Assembly (NCBI GenBank): GCA_011330545.1
Contig: DRQI01000182.1
Location: forward strand, 1-6,076
Direction of reading: 5' to 3'
Length of the DNA stretch: 6,076 nucleotides
From: Flavobacteriia bacterium
GTDB taxonomy: Bacteria > Bacteroidota > Bacteroidia > Flavobacteriales > Flavobacteriaceae
The notes under the pieces were generated by a model that saw nothing but the letters and a program-made list of their open reading frames with translations, did not search any database and was not told the DNA's origin. The position numbers and the translations under genes were made by a program. Below, piece after piece: positions 5,107-6,076 of this stretch. Each line of letters begins with the position of its first letter. Positions within the stretch are counted from its first letter, which is position 1.

Positions 5107-6076
5107 ATGCCAAAAATCAATTTTATAACAGTACTATTTTTACTGTCTTTTTGTGGCCTGATTGCACAAGATGCACAGTTGCTTCAATGGGCAACACAAG
5201 GGGCGGTAAGCAATGAAGAGTATTATGAAGAGATTCCGTTTAGATATATTGACGGTTATATCTTTATCGATATTGTCCAACACAATAAACCGTATAATTT
5301 TCTATTTGATACAGGTGCCGAAGCAACGCTGATAGACCGTTCTATTATCGATGAGTTTGATTATAAACAATTGGGGGTTTCAAATATCTCAGGACCCGTA
5401 ATTAAAAACCAAGGCATTAATACCATCGTATTAGACAGTATTCATATCGCTACCCTTAATTTTGTCAATATCGGTGCCGTTGCGATAGATTTAACGCCAT
5501 TAAAAAAGAAATTTTGCAACAACGTATATGGGGTTATCGGTAGTACACTGCTCAAAAAATCAAATTGGCAAATAGATTATGCCAATCGTATTATCAGGAT
5601 TGCAACAACTATATCAAGGTTTAAAATTAGTGATACGGCCACTAAATTACCCACCTTTTTGCCATCAAAAGGTTGGGGTACCGAAGCTGTTGAAGTAAGC
5701 ATTGACGGCATTGCTACAAAATTTGAGATCGATACCGGAAACGGCCGCTCTAAAATAGTGGCACATCCGTCTCAATTCAAAAGATTGCTAAAAATAAACA
5801 AAAAATCTACGGTACCTTACGGCTTTGCCAAAGCACCTACCGATTATCGCATACTAACTAAAAAAATAGAAATGGGCAATTTAGAACTGTTAAGCCAAGA
5901 ATTAGATTTGCTAAATGATGTCGGGCAGCACCAATTGTTAGGAAACCGTTTTTTTGAAAATTTTTTAGTGACCCTAGATTGGAAAAACCATTTTTTGTAC
6001 TTAGAAGAGAAACGCGCTATTGCACCGAACGAACTTATTGATTTTGAGCTTCGCTTTGCCCCTGACTTTCAAAACC
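5107..6076 (+). CDS. Exported aspartyl protease with two retropepsin-like lobes, 3' end missing
   Basis: The frame opens at the ATG at 5107 after the leader AAATAAAACAAT and runs 323 codons to the window edge without a stop. Residues 1-20 are a signal peptide (hydrophobic core FITVLFLLSFCGLIA, cleavage before Gln21). Lobe 1 spans about 40-170: the catalytic motif is FLFDTGAEATLID with Asp68-Thr-Gly70, and the matching hydrophobic-Gly motif is GVIGS at 142-146, followed by the strand NWQIDYANRIIRI. Lobe 2 spans about 185-300: FEIDTGNGRSKIV with Asp209-Thr-Gly211, then LLGNRFF at 277-283 and the strand FLVTLDWKNHFLYLE. Each lobe thus has the Asp_protease_2 layout, and one chain could form the whole active site. 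Relatives often carry a PDZ-like domain after the second lobe; residues 311-323 may lead into one, but this is beyond the window. It likely acts in the periplasm or on the cell surface. Substrate unknown. Confidence 0.88.
   Translation, partial: MPKINFITVLFLLSFCGLIAQDAQLLQWATQGAVSNEEYYEEIPFRYIDGYIFIDIVQHNKPYNFLFDTGAEATLIDRSIIDEFDYKQLGVSNISGPVIKNQGINTIVLDSIHIATLNFVNIGAVAIDLTPLKKKFCNNVYGVIGSTLLKKSNWQIDYANRIIRIATTISRFKISDTATKLPTFLPSKGWGTEAVEVSIDGIATKFEIDTGNGRSKIVAHPSQFKRLLKINKKSTVPYGFAKAPTDYRILTKKIEMGNLELLSQELDLLNDVGQHQLLGNRFFENFLVTLDWKNHFLYLEEKRAIAPNELIDFELRFAPDFQN

Noticed and set aside
5107..5175. Lipoprotein reading of the protease signal peptide through Cys16
   Set aside because: The residue before Cys16 is Phe, which does not fit a lipobox (small residue required); ordinary cleavage before Gln21 fits better.
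1..6076. A new defence, secretion or mobile-element system
   Set aside because: No nuclease, helicase, toxin-antitoxin pair, transposase, integrase, reverse transcriptase, CRISPR repeat or array-like structure is seen; the gene set reads as routine envelope and metabolic functions.

Overview
The window looks like ordinary chromosomal DNA from a member of the Bacteroidetes, most likely a flavobacterium. The grounds are: low G+C; no Shine-Dalgarno sequences ahead of the genes, only A/T-rich leaders; exported proteins with short Lys-started signal peptides, two of which appear to be cut just before or after a Gln; promoter-like motifs of the TTG / TAnnTTTG type; and protein families common in that group (a two-domain serine hydrolase with a DUF3471-like tail, a DUF4139 protein, a two-lobed aspartyl protease). 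No genus or species can be named from the sequence alone.

Layout, left to right. Positions 2-349 hold the 3' end of an alpha/beta-hydrolase esterase on the plus strand, with its full Ser-Asp-His triad visible. After a 68-bp gap, 418-1956 encodes an exported serine hydrolase of the beta-lactamase/penicillin-binding-protein fold. A 170-bp gap follows (1957-2126) with two adjacent perfect hairpins. Then come an exported DUF4140/DUF4139 (MuiA-like) protein at 2127-3740 and, 40 bp on, a class I SAM-dependent methyltransferase at 3781-4404. The methyltransferase meets a minus-strand lipoprotein gene (4406-4945) tail to tail, with one base between the stop codons. A 161-bp divergent intergenic region (4946-5106) holds candidate promoters for both directions and a perfect 9-bp inverted repeat. 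The window ends inside a plus-strand gene (5107-6076, no stop reached) for an exported aspartyl protease with two Asp-Thr-Gly motifs.

Functionally, four of the six genes encode proteins predicted to leave the cytoplasm, and three are hydrolases. The theme is general cell-envelope or periplasmic hydrolysis and maintenance, but nothing in the sequence ties the genes into one pathway. The four plus-strand genes at 2-4404 could be partly co-transcribed, but gaps of 68, 170 and 40 bp do not prove an operon. I see no mobile element, tRNA, rRNA, CRISPR array or phage gene, and no convincing new multi-gene system. The most interesting points are non-coding: the inverted repeat at 5057-5079 sits at the predicted transcription start of the protease gene, and the paired hairpins at 2021-2082 share an 8-base arm that would allow alternative folding.
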